From an uncultured Ruminococcus sp. (GTDB lineage: Bacteria; Bacillota; Clostridia; Oscillospirales; Ruminococcaceae), in the NCBI GenBank assembly GCA_934463425.1, contig CAKSJP010000011.1, forward strand, positions 6,690 through 70,689: a stretch of DNA of 64,000 bases. The letters run 5' to 3'. Under the pieces are notes generated by a model. That model saw only the letters and a program-made list of their open reading frames with translations, was not told the DNA's origin and did not search any database. This document shows positions 18,212 to 27,207 of the stretch, piece by piece (position 1 is the stretch's first letter; every line of letters begins with the position of its first letter). The position numbers and the translations under genes are program-made.

Positions 18212-20908
18212 TCAGCCCTTATCGGGAATCGAATCCAACAGATGTACCAGGAACTTCAACAGAACGACAGCATCGTTACTGCCCAGTTCGTTGTCTGCGT
18301 CACAGTCTGCATTCTGCAATGCCTGTGCCTCCAGCTTCACTGCGCCGGCAACTGCCTTGTTCAGCAGAACGGCATCTGTTACATCCACTCTGCCGTCCAG
18401 GTTGACATCACCATAGAGGACATCGCCTGTTGCAGAGGAGGAAGTTGCTGTAGTTGTTGTGGTTGTGGTGACAGATGAAGTTTCTGTTGTATTCTCGTGA
18501 TCTTCAACAGTCACCTTGAAAGAAACCTCGGCAAAGGACAACCGGTAGTTCAAGATCAAATCCGAGCTTGCTTTCACACGAATGGTATATGTGCCCGGCT
18601 TGGAGCTGTCAAATTCCGAAGTGTCTATGGTGAATTTATCCGGATAATCGGCAGGCGATACCTTGTCATAGATCACATCGCAGCTGTCTTTTCCGTAATA
18701 GTACTTCAGGGAAATTCGCAGTCCGGTGAGATCCAGATCTTCCCCAACACGATAGATCAGCTTCTCCGGCTCGTCATCCAGCAGAAGCGCACCCGCGGAT
18801 TCATAGGTAATTGCGGTTGTCATCATTGTAGCTTTTGTCGTCGTCGTGGTAGTGGTAGTCTCTGTGGTTGTCGTAGTAGTCGGTTTGGTTGTAGCAGGTG
18901 TGGTCACATCCGGCTTGGTGCCGTCCGGTTCAACACCCCAGATCAGGGTATCGCCGTCATACATGGTAATGTGATCGGTTACCGCCATAGCATCTTCGCC
19001 GCCCTGCTCCAGACCGGCATAGGAATAGTCGTTTGTGGGATCCCATACGCCCTGGATATTGTCCGGGATGGAGATGCGGAACTGGCACTCGCTGCGGTGC
19101 TCCGACTGACCGGTAGGCATCACCACGCTGCCGTCTGCAAAGGACAGCTTTACATAGTAGATATTGCCGTCATACTGGATCGGATCAGAAATGGAGATCT
19201 TGCCCTTGTCGCTGCTGTGCTGGTCATAGCCGATCTTCACAGAAACGTCGTTGATGGAATAGCCTGCGTCTACCAGTTCGCTGATGTCGAAGTAGTAGTT
19301 GTAGGACAGGTTCTTGATGGTTCTTGCCGGCCATGCGCTGTGGTTCATGGCAAATACCTTCAGCTCGGTATAGCTGGAAGCAGACTGGTTGACAGAAGCC
19401 TTTACCAGAAATTCATCCCACTTCGGTGTCTCTGTGGGCGGAAAATCCGGGTCGGATGTGCCGCCGTACTTGTCTACCATCGCACAGAGCGCTGCGGTAT
19501 AGCCTGCGTTATAGTCGATGGCAACCTCAGTGTACTGATAGTCGCCGATTTTGTCAGAATAGCCGTCCTTCTGATCCGGGCCGCCCACCAGCGCGCCGTA
19601 CAGAACATGTGCATGAGGCTTCGCATCCTCGCCCTCAGTCTGACCGATGTTGCTCCACTTGTCATTCCATGCGCCGCTGGAGGTTCTGTGGTGCCATGCC
19701 TGGGGATAATCCTCACCCATGCCGACCACATAACTGAAATTCTTGGAGTTGTCGCCGAAGCAGTAGTTCATGACATTGTCAGCGAACTTGGTATACTTTT
19801 CTGTCTTGGCTGCGTCGTCCTGGTACAGCTGATCGACTGCTACATAAGCCAGGAAAGCGGTGGTTGTGGCGTGGCGGAGCGAACCCCACTGGAACAGCCA
19901 CGGCAGACCGTCCGGCGTATAGGTGATCTGCTTGCCGCCATAGCCGGTCGTCCAGTATTCCAGATGCTTGGTGAACTGGTCTTTCCACTGGGAGTCTCCG
20001 GTGTTGATGGCATACAGCAGTATGCCGCCCTGCATCACATCATCCCAGCACATGCCCCAGGTATACTTTAACTCGCTGGACTGCTCTTCCTTGCCCAGGT
20101 TCGGGATATAATCGGTCTTGCACAGATCCAGATACTTCTGCTCACCGGTGGCCATATACAGCCAGTTTGCCGCATAGAACAGATCATCATAGAATGTGGT
20201 GATCTTATAGTAAGACTGTTCCTCCGGGTCATCGCCGATGGAACGCAGCTTGTCGGCACGGTCGAACAGATCGATAGCGTGCTCCAGGTATTCCTTTGCC
20301 TTCTCCGGCTTGGAATCCTTGAAGTTCAGATAGCCGGTAGCAAGCGCCGCCGCCATATCTGCTTCAATACAGCTGTCCTCACAGGTATAGTACGGACGCT
20401 GGGTCTCGCCCTTCATCAGTTCGTACTTGTCCATGTACACTTCGGCAGAGCCCCACCAAACGTGGTCAAAGGAGCCTTCGCCGATCATATAGACGATATT
20501 GTCGCCCTGGTCGCAGCCCACCAGATAATCCAGTGCAAACTGGAGATTGTTCTCATACATGGTGCGCTGTCCTGCCTTGTCTACGCCGTCACCGTAGTTC
20601 AGCAGACCCCAGCCCAGGAGCGCTGCAGAATAGGCATTGGTCAGGGTGAACTTCAAATGGTCGCCGGCATCGAACCAGCCGCCCGGCACATAGTCGTTGG
20701 TCATACAATCTGAGCGCCAGCTGACTTCGTTCCAGTCCGGCTTCACGCCGCTCTGCTGCACCTCATAGAAAAACATCGACTTCTGGAGTGCCTCTCCATA
20801 GTTGTACTTGCTGTTGTCCTCTGCGGTGACCGACACCGCCGGAACAGACGAGGCAAGCCCCGTAACCGCGAGGACTGCGGCAGAGATCGCCGCCATCCAC
20901 TTCTTCAT
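18212..20908 (-). CDS. Secreted GH9 cellulase with CBM3-like module, Ig-like domain and dockerin
   Basis: GH9 enzymes cut beta-1,4-glucans with inversion. The 898-residue protein has a signal peptide (1 to about 30). Its catalytic module of about 440 residues contains GGWFDAGDHLKF (catalytic Asp pair), HHRTSSGAW and YTEVAIDYNAGY (catalytic Glu). A CBM3c-type module (ASVNQSASSYTELKVFAMNH ... IWGVEPDG) follows to about 665. After a first Thr-rich linker comes an Ig-like Big_3-type domain of about 100 residues (LIYRVGEDLDLTGLRISLKY), then a second Thr-rich linker and a type I dockerin (GDVNLDGRVDVTDAVLLNKA). GH9-CBM3c enzymes are usually processive endoglucanases. The ATG at 20908 is used; a TTG two codons upstream is an alternative. 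Confidence 0.96.
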   Translation of the reverse strand: MKKWMAAISAAVLAVTGLASSVPAVSVTAEDNSKYNYGEALQKSMFFYEVQQSGVKPDWNEVSWRSDCMTNDYVPGGWFDAGDHLKFTLTNAYSAALLGWGLLNYGDGVDKAGQRTMYENNLQFALDYLVGCDQGDNIVYMIGEGSFDHVWWGSAEVYMDKYELMKGETQRPYYTCEDSCIEADMAAALATGYLNFKDSKPEKAKEYLEHAIDLFDRADKLRSIGDDPEEQSYYKITTFYDDLFYAANWLYMATGEQKYLDLCKTDYIPNLGKEEQSSELKYTWGMCWDDVMQGGILLYAINTGDSQWKDQFTKHLEYWTTGYGGKQITYTPDGLPWLFQWGSLRHATTTAFLAYVAVDQLYQDDAAKTEKYTKFADNVMNYCFGDNSKNFSYVVGMGEDYPQAWHHRTSSGAWNDKWSNIGQTEGEDAKPHAHVLYGALVGGPDQKDGYSDKIGDYQYTEVAIDYNAGYTAALCAMVDKYGGTSDPDFPPTETPKWDEFLVKASVNQSASSYTELKVFAMNHSAWPARTIKNLSYNYYFDISELVDAGYSINDVSVKIGYDQHSSDKGKISISDPIQYDGNIYYVKLSFADGSVVMPTGQSEHRSECQFRISIPDNIQGVWDPTNDYSYAGLEQGGEDAMAVTDHITMYDGDTLIWGVEPDGTKPDVTTPATTKPTTTTTTETTTTTTTTKATMMTTAITYESAGALLLDDEPEKLIYRVGEDLDLTGLRISLKYYYGKDSCDVIYDKVSPADYPDKFTIDTSEFDSSKPGTYTIRVKASSDLILNYRLSFAEVSFKVTVEDHENTTETSSVTTTTTTTATSSSATGDVLYGDVNLDGRVDVTDAVLLNKAVAGAVKLEAQALQNADCDADNELGSNDAVVLLKFLVHLLDSIPDKG

Positions 20909-20975
20909 AGACAATCATCCTTCCTTTCCAAAAAACGCTTGTGCATATCACACATATTATTGTCCAATTATTTTT

Positions 20976-21004
20976 ATTGTACCATATCAAATGCGTGATG
21001 TCAA
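20976..21004 (-). promoter_or_regulatory. Promoter of GH9 gene
   Basis: On the minus strand TTGACA (21004-20999), a 17-bp spacer ending TGG, and TACAAT (20981-20976): near-consensus with extended -10, about 70 bp before the ATG. Confidence 0.88.
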
Positions 21005-21117
21005 GAATTTTTGTATAACCTGTCGGCGTTATCCTCAAAAATCTGCTGAAAAGGCATGGGGAAAAGATATGAAACAGACGCTCAGAACAAGCCTTGTGCG
21101 AGGTTGCAATAATGCTT

Positions 21118-21894
21118 TTATTCTGTGCAGTCAAAAATTTTGGAAGACAGGATACTGTCAAAATGAGAATCGCTTCCGTTTTTTATTTGATTATAGTCGT
21201 TCTCATCATAAACATACATATATAATACAATTGCGCCGTCAATTTGCGTTAAATGATTTTTCAAGTCATCAAGCTCTTCAGACAAGTTTTCATGCTGCAT
21301 ATACTCTGATTCTGGAATCATCAGATGAAAACAGGCCGCTAATTTTCTATCCTTTGAAGTCAAGGAAATAAATGCATCCGCGGTGAGATCTGTAGCATAT
21401 TCCGACGGAAAGCATATTTCCGTACAACTGTATTCGATTAAATGATCATGAAAATCGGCTTGTAATACATATGGTTCTATCCACTGAAGCATTTTGTCTT
21501 CCATGACTTTTCCATAATAGGATTCATTTTTTACATATAGCTCTATTTTTCCGTTTACTCGTTTTCCGTACACCTCAGCATTGCACATGGTATAATCCGC
21601 ACCGTCTGTAATGCTGACCGTCAAATTGTAATATCGTTCTGCTGACGGATCCGGTCCCAAAAAGACTCCTCCCGCAATAGTCTGATCGGTGACAACGGCT
21701 TGTACATCATATTTTTCCTTAAAATATGCCTTTACAACAGCATCCACATCCCCCTCGAGCTGCTCCAATTCCGTTTCAGAAATATGCGCTGCATCTCTGC
21801 TTCCGTTCGTATTCAGGCAGCCTGTAAAACCAGTGAGGCTCATTGTGATGAATCCAAAAGCCAACAACATGCTGAATAAAAAATTCCGCTTCAT
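21118..21894 (-). CDS. Putative lipoprotein of unknown function
   Basis: The 258-residue protein has a lipoprotein-type signal (MKRNFLFSMLLAFGFITMSL followed by TGFTGC, lipidated Cys about residue 26) and is predicted to sit on the outer face of the membrane. The mature part (ELEQLEGDVDAVVKAYFKEK and on) has no domain I recognise; it is acidic with scattered aromatics. AGAGGG precedes the ATG. It is noticeably more AT-rich than its neighbours, hinting at transfer. Its promoter is 180 bp upstream (22072-22100), leaving a leader of about 170 nt. Confidence 0.82.
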   Translation of the reverse strand: MKRNFLFSMLLAFGFITMSLTGFTGCLNTNGSRDAAHISETELEQLEGDVDAVVKAYFKEKYDVQAVVTDQTIAGGVFLGPDPSAERYYNLTVSITDGADYTMCNAEVYGKRVNGKIELYVKNESYYGKVMEDKMLQWIEPYVLQADFHDHLIEYSCTEICFPSEYATDLTADAFISLTSKDRKLAACFHLMIPESEYMQHENLSEELDDLKNHLTQIDGAIVLYMYVYDENDYNQIKNGSDSHFDSILSSKIFDCTE

Positions 21895-22071
21895 ATCATA
21901 CCCTCTATTTCACATCATATTGAGAACCTTTCTTCACAAGAAACATGTATGGATTTTCCAGCATAATTTTATTGCTGACAAGGCAAAAACACGCAGGCAG
22001 GCTGCCGGCCGCAATCCATCCTAGTGTGACACTCCTTTGTTCTCAGGCAGGAGCGGTACAGTGTTGACCTC

Positions 22072-22100
22072 ATTGTATCATGCCTTGTACAAAATGTCAA
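22072..22100 (-). promoter_or_regulatory. Promoter of the lipoprotein gene
   Basis: On the minus strand TTGACA (22100-22095), 17-bp spacer, TACAAT (22077-22072). The downstream untranslated region 21895-22065 contains no gene I can support. Confidence 0.8.
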
Positions 22101-22120
22101 GATTTTCCGAATCCGTTACC

Positions 22121-22150
22121 GAAAAAAGCTGCCGCAAAACGCGGCAGCTC
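22121..22150 (-). terminator. Terminator after the spore-coat gene pair
   Basis: On the minus strand AGCTGCCGC pairs with GCGGCAGCT around a GTTTT loop and is followed by TTTTTTC. It lies just after the CotF-like stop. Confidence 0.88.
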
Positions 22151-22162
22151 TTTGTGTCTGCA

Positions 22163-22414
22163 TCAGCCCTGCATGGACTGGAACTTTTTCTTGACCGCCT
22201 GCACCTTCGTCATTTCTGCGCGATCCGCAGGATACCATCCCTTTGCCGCCATCTTATCATATAAGGTGTCCTGCATGACCAGCGAATCACTCAGCGCCCG
22301 GCTGAAGGTCTGGTGTACATTGCCGGTGCAGGACTCAATGGCGCCGTGCAGATACAGGTCGCACACGCCCTTTTCCAGCAGCAGAATATTTTCCATTACG
22401 TTCTTGTCATCCAT
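22163..22414 (-). CDS. CotF-type spore coat protein
   Basis: The 83-residue protein matches the CotF/YhcQ coat family (helical, ferritin-like): MDDKNVMENILLLEKGVCDL near the N-terminus and a C-terminal DTLYDKMAAKGWYPADRAE segment, the usual xxMxxxGWY motif. It is expected in the spore coat or mother cell. The ATG at 22414 is preceded by AGGAGAATGC; an upstream in-frame start would overlap the preceding gene. It is the second gene of a two-gene operon, 14 bp after the stop of the gene at 22429-22602. Confidence 0.88.
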   Translation of the reverse strand: MDDKNVMENILLLEKGVCDLYLHGAIESCTGNVHQTFSRALSDSLVMQDTLYDKMAAKGWYPADRAEMTKVQAVKKKFQSMQG

Positions 22415-22428
22415 GTTGCATTCTCCTC

Positions 22429-22602
22429 TCAAAGCAGCCCGTAAAATGTCCGGAACAGCTGACGGTGCTTTTCCGCCATCTGCATCACACACTGCTTCAG
22501 TTCCTCGTCCTGGATCTGTGCCGCAGCCTCACTGCACTTGGTCTGAAAATACTTTTCATGTCCCAGTGCGTCCTCTACATAGAGCAATTCCTTGCTTGTC
22601 AT
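22429..22602 (-). CDS. Small helical protein paired with CotF-like gene
   Basis: This 57-residue protein (MTSKELLYVEDALGHEKYFQ ... FRTFYGLL) is fully helical with an EDALGHEKYFQTKCSEAA first helix and a second helix ending AEKHRQLFRTFYG. That is the half-size form often found beside CotF-type coat proteins. TTTGGAGGTGATGG precedes the ATG, a strong site. A TATAAT at 22649-22644 with TGGAAA 17 bp upstream may be its promoter, but a sporulation sigma factor is equally likely. Too short for most gene finders but well supported by the ribosome binding site and operon spacing. Confidence 0.75.
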   Translation of the reverse strand: MTSKELLYVEDALGHEKYFQTKCSEAAAQIQDEELKQCVMQMAEKHRQLFRTFYGLL

Positions 22603-22774
22603 TCTCCATCACCTCCAAAGCTATCTTTCCCCGCAAAGAAAAAATTATACACAGCTTCGCCCCTGCTTTCCACAGAAACCGCCTTATAAAAAACATCAGG
22701 AGGCGTTTGGTGCGGCATTGTCCGGAATCTACACCAATTCCACAATCTCGTGAAAAACCGCCCATACAATTCGA

Positions 22775-22803
22775 TTGCATTCCCAAAGAATTTGTGCTAT
22801 AAT
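22775..22803 (+). promoter_or_regulatory. Promoter of aguA-aguB
   Basis: TTGCAT (22775-22780), 17-bp spacer, TATAAT (22798-22803) with TGC just upstream; 30 bp before the aguA ATG. Confidence 0.85.
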
Positions 22804-22832
22804 ATTCTTGCAATTCAGAGAGGAGCGATCCC

Positions 22833-23948
22833 ATGCACATTTTACATACCACACCCAAAACAGACGGCTTTGTCATGCCGGCGGAATTTGACCGGCACCA
22901 GGGCTGCCTGATGATCTGGCCGGAACGGGGCGATTCCTGGCGCAGCGGCGGCTGGCCGGCACGAAAGGCATTCACTGCGGCGGCTTCTGCCATTGCGCAG
23001 TCCGAAGCAGTCACCATGCTGGTCTCGCCGGAACAGTACGAAACCGCCCGCGCCATGCTGCCGCCGGAGATCCGGCTCGTCGAAATGAAAACAGACGATT
23101 CCTGGGCAAGAGACATCTGCCCCACCTTCGTCCGCCGCGCCGACGGAACCGTCCGCGGCATCGACTGGGGCTTTAACGCCTGGGGCGGTCTGGTGGACGG
23201 GCTGTATTTTCCCTGGGATCAGGACAACCACGCCGCCAGAAAAGTCTGCGACCTGTTCCAGACAGACTGCTACGACAGCCGGGACTTCATCCTGGAGGGC
23301 GGCAGCATCCACAGCGACGGCGAGGGCACGATCCTCACCACCGAGAGCTGTCTGTGCAGCGCCGGACGAAATCCGGAAATGTCCAAAGAAGCCATTGCGG
23401 ACAAGCTCTGTGCCATGCTGGGCGCGGAAAAAGTCCTCTGGCTGCCGCGCGGCATCTACGGCGACGAGACCAACGAGCATGTAGACAACATCTGCGCATT
23501 CACCGCGCCCGGAAAAGTCGTACTCGCCTGGACAGACAACCAGAATGATCCGCAGTATGCCCTTTCCAAGGCATGCGCCGACTATCTGGCGCAGCAGACT
23601 GACGCGAAAGGCAGAAAGCTCCAGGTGACACGGCTTCCCATTCCGGAAACGCCGGTGTGCGTCACAGAAGCGGTTTGCAGCGAACTGGATCTCTGGGACG
23701 GCGAACCCACCCGGACACCCGGTGAACGGCTCGCCGCATCCTATGTCAACTTCTACATTGCCAACCAGAGTGTGCTTGTGCCGCAGTTCGGCGACCCCAT
23801 GGACAAGACCGCCTGCGACATCCTGCAGGAAGCATTCCCGACCAGAACTATCATACCCATTGACGCCGGAGAAATTCTGCTGGGCGGCGGCAATATCCAC
23901 TGTATTACCCAGCAGATCCCTGCCGAAAGGAGCGCAGACCATGCGTAA
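22833..23948 (+). CDS. aguA: Agmatine deiminase
   Basis: AguA converts agmatine to N-carbamoylputrescine and ammonia. The 371-residue protein carries the agmatine deiminase/PPAD signature: MPAEFDRHQGCLMIWPER at the start, DDSWARDICPTF, FILEGGSIHSDGEG, GDETNEHVDN (catalytic His) and the C-terminal GGGNIHCITQQ with the nucleophilic Cys. Length is typical. GAGAGGAG precedes the ATG. Its stop overlaps the aguB start by 8 bp, so the two enzymes are translationally coupled and together make putrescine from arginine-derived agmatine. Confidence 0.97.
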   Translation: MHILHTTPKTDGFVMPAEFDRHQGCLMIWPERGDSWRSGGWPARKAFTAAASAIAQSEAVTMLVSPEQYETARAMLPPEIRLVEMKTDDSWARDICPTFVRRADGTVRGIDWGFNAWGGLVDGLYFPWDQDNHAARKVCDLFQTDCYDSRDFILEGGSIHSDGEGTILTTESCLCSAGRNPEMSKEAIADKLCAMLGAEKVLWLPRGIYGDETNEHVDNICAFTAPGKVVLAWTDNQNDPQYALSKACADYLAQQTDAKGRKLQVTRLPIPETPVCVTEAVCSELDLWDGEPTRTPGERLAASYVNFYIANQSVLVPQFGDPMDKTACDILQEAFPTRTIIPIDAGEILLGGGNIHCITQQIPAERSADHA

Positions 23949-24840
23949 AGTTACCGTTGCCGCCATTCAAATGGCATGTACCCCGGATGCTGCAGAAAAC
24001 CGCCGCACCGCAGAAGAAATGATCCGCCGGGCAGCTGCCCAGGGCGCGCAGATCATCCTGCTGCCGGAACTGTTTGAAACGCCGTATTTCTGTCAGGAAC
24101 GCCGCTACGCCTCCTATGAGCTGGCGACGGCAGTCACCGAAAATCCTGCCATCGCCCAGCTGCGAAAGGTTGCTGCAGAACTACAGGTGGTGCTTCCGGT
24201 CAGCTTCTACGAAAAAGCCGGTACGGCGCTGTATAATTCCGTGGCGATCATCGACGCAGACGGCGCTGTCCTGGGCGTTTACCGCAAGACCCACATCCCG
24301 GACGACCATTTTTATCAGGAAAAATTCTACTTTACCCCCGGCGACACCGGCTTCAAGGTGTGGAACACCCGTTATGCCAGGATCGGCGTCGGCATCTGCT
24401 GGGATCAGTGGTTCCCGGAAGCCGCGCGCTGCATGGCACTGAGCGGTGCGGAACTGCTGTTCTATCCCACCGCCATCGGCTCTGAGCCGATCCTGGAGGT
24501 GGACAGCGCACCCCACTGGCAGCGCTGCATGCAGGGACATGCCGCTGCAAATCTGATGCCGGTCATTGCGGCGAACCGCATCGGCACAGAGACCATCTCC
24601 CCCGACGAGGAGAACCAGAACCAGACCTCTGCCCTCTCCTTCTACGGCACATCATTCCTCACAGACGGCACCGGCGCAGTCGTACAGCAGCTGAGCCGGG
24701 ATACGGCAGGCATCGCAGCCCAGACCTATGATCTGGACGAACTGGAAGAAATGCGCATGAGCTGGGGCGTATTCCGGGACAGACGGCCGGAATATTATCG
24801 TGCCATCAGCAGTCCTGCAGCTGTGATTTTGCCGAAATAA
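23941..24840 (+). CDS. aguB: N-carbamoylputrescine amidase
   Basis: AguB hydrolyses N-carbamoylputrescine to putrescine, CO2 and ammonia, completing the agmatine pathway. The 299-residue nitrilase-superfamily protein shows the Glu-Lys-Cys triad: LLPELFETPYF (Glu), YRKTHIPDDHFYQEKFYF (Lys) and GVGICWDQWFPEAAR (Cys). MSWGVFRDRRPEYY at the C-terminus is typical of this subfamily. GAAAGGAG precedes the ATG inside aguA. No terminator is obvious directly after the stop. Confidence 0.97.
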   Translation: MRKVTVAAIQMACTPDAAENRRTAEEMIRRAAAQGAQIILLPELFETPYFCQERRYASYELATAVTENPAIAQLRKVAAELQVVLPVSFYEKAGTALYNSVAIIDADGAVLGVYRKTHIPDDHFYQEKFYFTPGDTGFKVWNTRYARIGVGICWDQWFPEAARCMALSGAELLFYPTAIGSEPILEVDSAPHWQRCMQGHAAANLMPVIAANRIGTETISPDEENQNQTSALSFYGTSFLTDGTGAVVQQLSRDTAGIAAQTYDLDELEEMRMSWGVFRDRRPEYYRAISSPAAVILPK

Positions 24841-24989
24841 CCATTTTGTTACCAACATTTCATTTTGGATATTCTAAATTTTGGGATATCCAAGCCTGAG
24901 AAATTGTGCAGAATGAGCGTATCAGCCCTTGCTTTTTTGTGCAGTGCGCCGAAAATTCGACACTTTTTTCAAACCAAGCGCCAAATTGA

Positions 24990-25018
24990 TTGACAGCCGC
25001 ATCAAACATCGGTATAAT
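24990..25018 (+). promoter_or_regulatory. Full-consensus promoter of the C39 repeat protein
   Basis: TTGACA (24990-24995), 17-bp spacer, TATAAT (25013-25018): both hexamers match consensus exactly. The upstream part of the gap (24841-24989) shows nothing I can name. Confidence 0.9.
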
Positions 25019-25024
25019 AAATAG

Positions 25025-25183
25025 TGGATTCATGACAAATCGATTACAATCGGCAAAGGTTTTTTGTCGAATTGATACGAACGCAAAGAACAGCGGCAGC
25101 AAAGGAATCTCCTGAAGGCCGCTTCCAAGGACATGCCCGTTTCCGAACCAGGATGTCCCCGGACACGAAAGGACGTGAAACCA
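25025..25183 (+). promoter_or_regulatory. Long 5' leader with hairpins
   Basis: About 158 nt separate the expected transcription start from the ATG. The leader contains GGACAT pairing with ATGTCC (about 25129-25158) and smaller stems. Riboswitches are common before cell-wall hydrolases, but I could not match this leader to ydaO/yuaA (c-di-AMP) or another class I know. Unclassified. Confidence 0.35.
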
Positions 25184-27046
25184 ATGGCGCAACCAATGCG
25201 CAAACTATTCCTTGCGGCAGCAAGCGGACTGCTGGCATCGCTTCTGATCGGTGCTGTGTCTGTCTCCGCAGAGGAAACCAATGTGCAGGAAAGCTCCCTG
25301 CGTCTAAACCGATTTATTGTCACAGACAGCGGCAACCGTGTATTGACCGGAAGCTGTGACGCAGACCAGATCACACAGACCGGCTGGTATGTTTCAGATG
25401 ACGACAGCCTTTATTATTATTACAGCGACGGCAGCTGTGCACAGGAAGAGAGCACCCTGGAGGACGGCTTCACTTATTTATTTGCCTCTGACGGCGCGCT
25501 CCGCACCGGATGGCAGACCGTAAACGGAAAGCGGTATTATTACGATGCCGAGGTAGGAAAGCCGGTTTTCGGCTGGCTGAACTATCATGACTCCCTGTAC
25601 TATATCGATCAGAATATCGGCAAGTTGACAGGCGTTCAGACCATCGGCAGCACACCGTATACCTTCGATGACTACGGCTGTGTTCAGACCGGATGGATCT
25701 CTTATGAGGATGGTTCGCTGTATCTCTACAATGAGGACGCATCCGTTTATACCGGATGGCAGACCACCGATGCCGGCACTTATTACTTCACTGCCGACAA
25801 GGGCGCTGTTTCCGGTGTCAACACCATCGACGGAAAGCTCTATGACTTCTCCGCGGACAAGCTGCTCCAGACCGGATGGATCACCACCGATGCCGGCACT
25901 ATGTGGGCTGACGCAGACGGCGTCATTGCCACAGGCATGACCGTCATCGACGGAAAGACCTATTGCTTTACCAGCCAGGGCATCCTGCGAAGCGGCACTT
26001 TCACAGAAAACGGTGCCATTTACCTCGCCGGAGAGGACGGGGTTCTGCGAACCGGACTTCAGGCAGTGGGCAGCGGATTCAGCTACTTCGATCCGGAAAC
26101 CGGCGCAATGCAGACCGGATGGGTCACCGTCGGAAGCACACGCTTCTATTTCGACCCCAGCAACGGCATGCTCCGCACAGGCTGGATGGACACAGAGGAA
26201 GGTACACTGTATCTCACAGAGCGGGGTGTCCTCACCGGTGTACAGAACATTGACGGCGTTGTCTATGGCTTCGATCCCACCACAGGCGTTCTGCTGAAGG
26301 AATGGCAGACCCTGAACGGAAAGCTGTATTATTTCAGTTCCACAGACGGCAGCGCACTTTCCGGCTGGGTAAACCGGGATGACAGCAAGATCTATCTGAC
26401 AGAATCCGGCGCAGCAGCTTCGGGACTGACAGAGATCGCCGACAGCACCTATTATTTTGATCCCACAACATTTGCCATGCAGACCGGATGGATCACCATC
26501 GGCGATACATCCCGCTACTTCGATCCGGAAACCGGCATCCTCAAGGAAACCGGACACGAACCGGTTCAGCTGAATGTGGTAGATTACAAGCAGTTTGACT
26601 CCAAATGGAGCAATAAGGTCATCAACTATTCCACCATCGGAAAGGTCGGCTGTGTTACCACGGCACTGGCAATGAAGTATTCCTACCAGACCGGCACAAA
26701 CACCACACCGGACAAGATGGTGTCCAAGCTCACCTACAGCAGCGACAACCTGATCTGGTCTTCCTGCGAAAAGCTGGGCTATCAGGTGGATACCCTGAGC
26801 TGCAGCATTTCTCAGAGCATTATGCAGCAGATCTACGATCAGCTGCTGAACAACACACCGGTAGTAGTCGGTGCAAAGAAATCCAACGGCAGCCAGCACT
26901 ATGTCCTGGTTACCGGATATACCGGCTCGAAGGGCACATCCTTCTCTGCCGAAAACTTTATCATCAACGATCCGGGTTCCAGCAAGCGCACAAAGCTCAG
27001 CGAATACCTGGCGCTGTTCCCCACACTCTACAAACTCATCTATTAG
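25184..27046 (+). CDS. Secreted repeat protein with C-terminal C39-like peptidase domain
   Basis: The 620-residue protein has a signal peptide (about 1-30, SVSAEE). About 20 short repeats of the choline/glucan-binding type (for example GALRTGWQTVNGKRYYYDA, MQTGWITIGD) run from residue 65 to 455. The C-terminal papain-like peptidase C39 domain shows VGCVTTALAM (nucleophilic Cys), GSQHYVLVTGY (His) and FIINDPGS (Asp). It probably binds surface or substrate glycans and cleaves peptides, either as a wall-associated hydrolase or an adhesion factor. In R. flavefaciens-type organisms similar cysteine peptidases are found in cellulosomes, but no dockerin is present here. AAAGGACG lies about 10 bp before the ATG. 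Confidence 0.92.
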   Translation: MAQPMRKLFLAAASGLLASLLIGAVSVSAEETNVQESSLRLNRFIVTDSGNRVLTGSCDADQITQTGWYVSDDDSLYYYYSDGSCAQEESTLEDGFTYLFASDGALRTGWQTVNGKRYYYDAEVGKPVFGWLNYHDSLYYIDQNIGKLTGVQTIGSTPYTFDDYGCVQTGWISYEDGSLYLYNEDASVYTGWQTTDAGTYYFTADKGAVSGVNTIDGKLYDFSADKLLQTGWITTDAGTMWADADGVIATGMTVIDGKTYCFTSQGILRSGTFTENGAIYLAGEDGVLRTGLQAVGSGFSYFDPETGAMQTGWVTVGSTRFYFDPSNGMLRTGWMDTEEGTLYLTERGVLTGVQNIDGVVYGFDPTTGVLLKEWQTLNGKLYYFSSTDGSALSGWVNRDDSKIYLTESGAAASGLTEIADSTYYFDPTTFAMQTGWITIGDTSRYFDPETGILKETGHEPVQLNVVDYKQFDSKWSNKVINYSTIGKVGCVTTALAMKYSYQTGTNTTPDKMVSKLTYSSDNLIWSSCEKLGYQVDTLSCSISQSIMQQIYDQLLNNTPVVVGAKKSNGSQHYVLVTGYTGSKGTSFSAENFIINDPGSSKRTKLSEYLALFPTLYKLIY

Positions 27047-27094
27047 TTTTTTGAACACCATCGATTTTACAATATAACTTCTTTTGAATCTGCC

Positions 27095-27206
27095 GTCACC
27101 ACAGGGGTGACGAGCTCCCGGTTCGGGAGTGACACTACATCTTCGTATGACACAACAATGAAATAACAGCATTGTTCCTCGCGGCGTTACGTCTGCGGGG
27201 ATTTTT
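27095..27206 (+). other. Four consecutive hairpins ending in a T run
   Basis: Stems: GTCACC/GGTGAC (27095-27111), CTCCCG/CGGGAG (27115-27129), AACAATG/CATTGTT (27154-27176) and CCTCGC/GCGGGG (27177-27200), then ATTTTT. The last is a plausible terminator for the C39 gene; the first three are not needed for that. A small RNA or structured 3' UTR is possible. The rest of the gap 27047-27442 holds a repeat arm and a terminator. Confidence 0.5.
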
Positions 27207-27207
27207 G

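Noticed and set aside
25025..25183. c-di-AMP (ydaO/yuaA) riboswitch before the C39 gene
   Set aside because: The typical conserved blocks of that riboswitch are not visible; only generic hairpins are seen.
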